Under the pieces are notes generated by a model. The model was not told where the DNA came from, ran no database searches, and saw only the letters and a list, made by a program, of their open reading frames with translations. From JANRKN01 sp033763435 (lineage in GTDB: Bacteria; Planctomycetota; Phycisphaerae; Phycisphaerales; UBA1924): a stretch of 5,976 nucleotides of DNA. The DNA lies in contig JANRKN010000141.1 in NCBI GenBank assembly GCA_033763435.1, positions 1 to 5,976 of the forward strand. Reading direction: 5' to 3'. The translations under genes and the position numbers were made by a program. Below are positions 5,455 through 5,976 of this stretch, piece after piece (positions within the stretch are counted from its first letter, which is position 1; each line of letters begins with the position of its first letter).

Positions 5455-5976
5455 ATGCTGAACGTGCTGTATGTCGACATGAACTCGTACTTCGCGTCGG
5501 TGGAGCAGCACCTGCGTCCGGAGCTGCGCGGCAAGCCCGTCGCGGTCGTGCCCCTCGAGGCCGACACCACCAGCTGCATCGCCGCATCAATCCAGGCCAA
5601 GGCCTTCAACGTCCGCACCGGCACCAAGGTCGGCGAGGCCAAGCGCCTCTGCCCCGGGCTCGTGCTCGTCAAGGCCCGACCCGAGGAGTACGTCCGGCAT
5701 CACCACGCGGTCCTCGCGGCGATCGAAACGGTCGTGCCCGTCGACGGCGTGCACTCGATCGACGAGGCCTCGTGCCGGTTGCTCGGGCCTCAGCGCCTCG
5801 AGAGCCGCGCGATCGAGCTGGCGCTGGGCATCAAGCGCGCGATCGCCGAGCGCGTGGGCGAGACGCTGACCTGCTCGGTGGGCCTCGCGCCCAATCGGTT
5901 TCTGGCGAAGGTCGCGGCCGACATGCGCAAGCCCGACGGGCTCACCGTGCTGCGCCTGGAAGAACTCCCCGGCGCG
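5455..5976 (+). CDS. Y-family DNA polymerase (DinB / ImpB-MucB-SamB type), N-terminal part
   Basis: The frame is open from ATG 5455 to the right edge: 174 residues, with the 3' end outside the window. Y-family polymerases copy damaged DNA in translesion synthesis. The catalytic palm is visible: YVDMNSYFASVE (6-17) with metal-binding Asp8 and steric-gate Phe13, and HSIDEA (100-105) with Asp103 and Glu104. These are the same positions as I recall for E. coli Pol IV. TCSVGLAPNRFLAKVAADMRKPDGLTVL (139-166) is the classic motif leading into the thumb. The usual nucleotide-contacting segment YxAR at 46-49 here reads IQAK, and SIDEA is followed by SCRL rather than YLD. This points to a divergent branch often annotated as ImpB/MucB/SamB family, so I do not assign dinB. 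The little-finger domain and any clamp-binding motif are not visible. The ribosome binding site is weak (GGAACGAG at 5441-5448). Transcription could continue from the peptidase gene. Confidence 0.93.
   Translation, partial: MLNVLYVDMNSYFASVEQHLRPELRGKPVAVVPLEADTTSCIAASIQAKAFNVRTGTKVGEAKRLCPGLVLVKARPEEYVRHHHAVLAAIETVVPVDGVHSIDEASCRLLGPQRLESRAIELALGIKRAIAERVGETLTCSVGLAPNRFLAKVAADMRKPDGLTVLRLEELPGA

Noticed and set aside
4458..5672. A 404-residue minus-strand frame across the peptidase end and the polymerase start
   Set aside because: It is antisense to two recognisable proteins and shows no domain.

Overview
The window is a very GC-rich bacterial chromosomal segment with strong G/C preference at third codon positions. 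That composition opens long spurious reading frames on both strands. Five protein genes can be supported: the 3' part of an RluA-family pseudouridine synthase, a small putative lipoprotein with a SnoaL/NTF2-like fold, uvrB on the minus strand, an exported S41-family peptidase, and the 5' part of a Y-family DNA polymerase. Composition, the expanded UvrB and the Pro/Ala-rich insertion in the pseudouridine synthase would fit a high-GC planctomycete, possibly of the Phycisphaerae. This is a guess from general impression; no marker gene in the window proves it.

Layout. From 1 to 1211 the pseudouridine synthase and the lipoprotein run on the plus strand, 26 bases apart, and are probably co-transcribed. 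The lipoprotein gene and uvrB converge with only five bases between their stop codons. uvrB (3439 down to 1217) and the S41 peptidase gene (3610 to 5394) diverge from a 170-base intergenic region. That region holds a candidate plus-strand promoter, a small inverted repeat and six imperfect 9-base G-rich repeats able to form G-quadruplexes. Sixty bases after the peptidase, and next to a short 15-base tandem repeat, a Y-family polymerase begins and runs off the right edge.

Function. UvrB is the damage-verifying helicase of nucleotide excision repair. The Y-family polymerase would synthesise past lesions that excision repair leaves behind. The two DNA-damage genes are therefore close together but separated by a protease gene and are not in one operon. 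The pseudouridine synthase modifies RNA and the lipoprotein has no known role, so the window does not form one pathway.

No RNA gene, mobile element, CRISPR array or convincing terminator was seen. No new multi-gene system is evident. The points that deserve a second look are the G-rich repeat block between uvrB and the peptidase, the insertions in UvrB and the pseudouridine synthase, and the atypical nucleotide-binding residues of the polymerase together with its repeat-containing leader.
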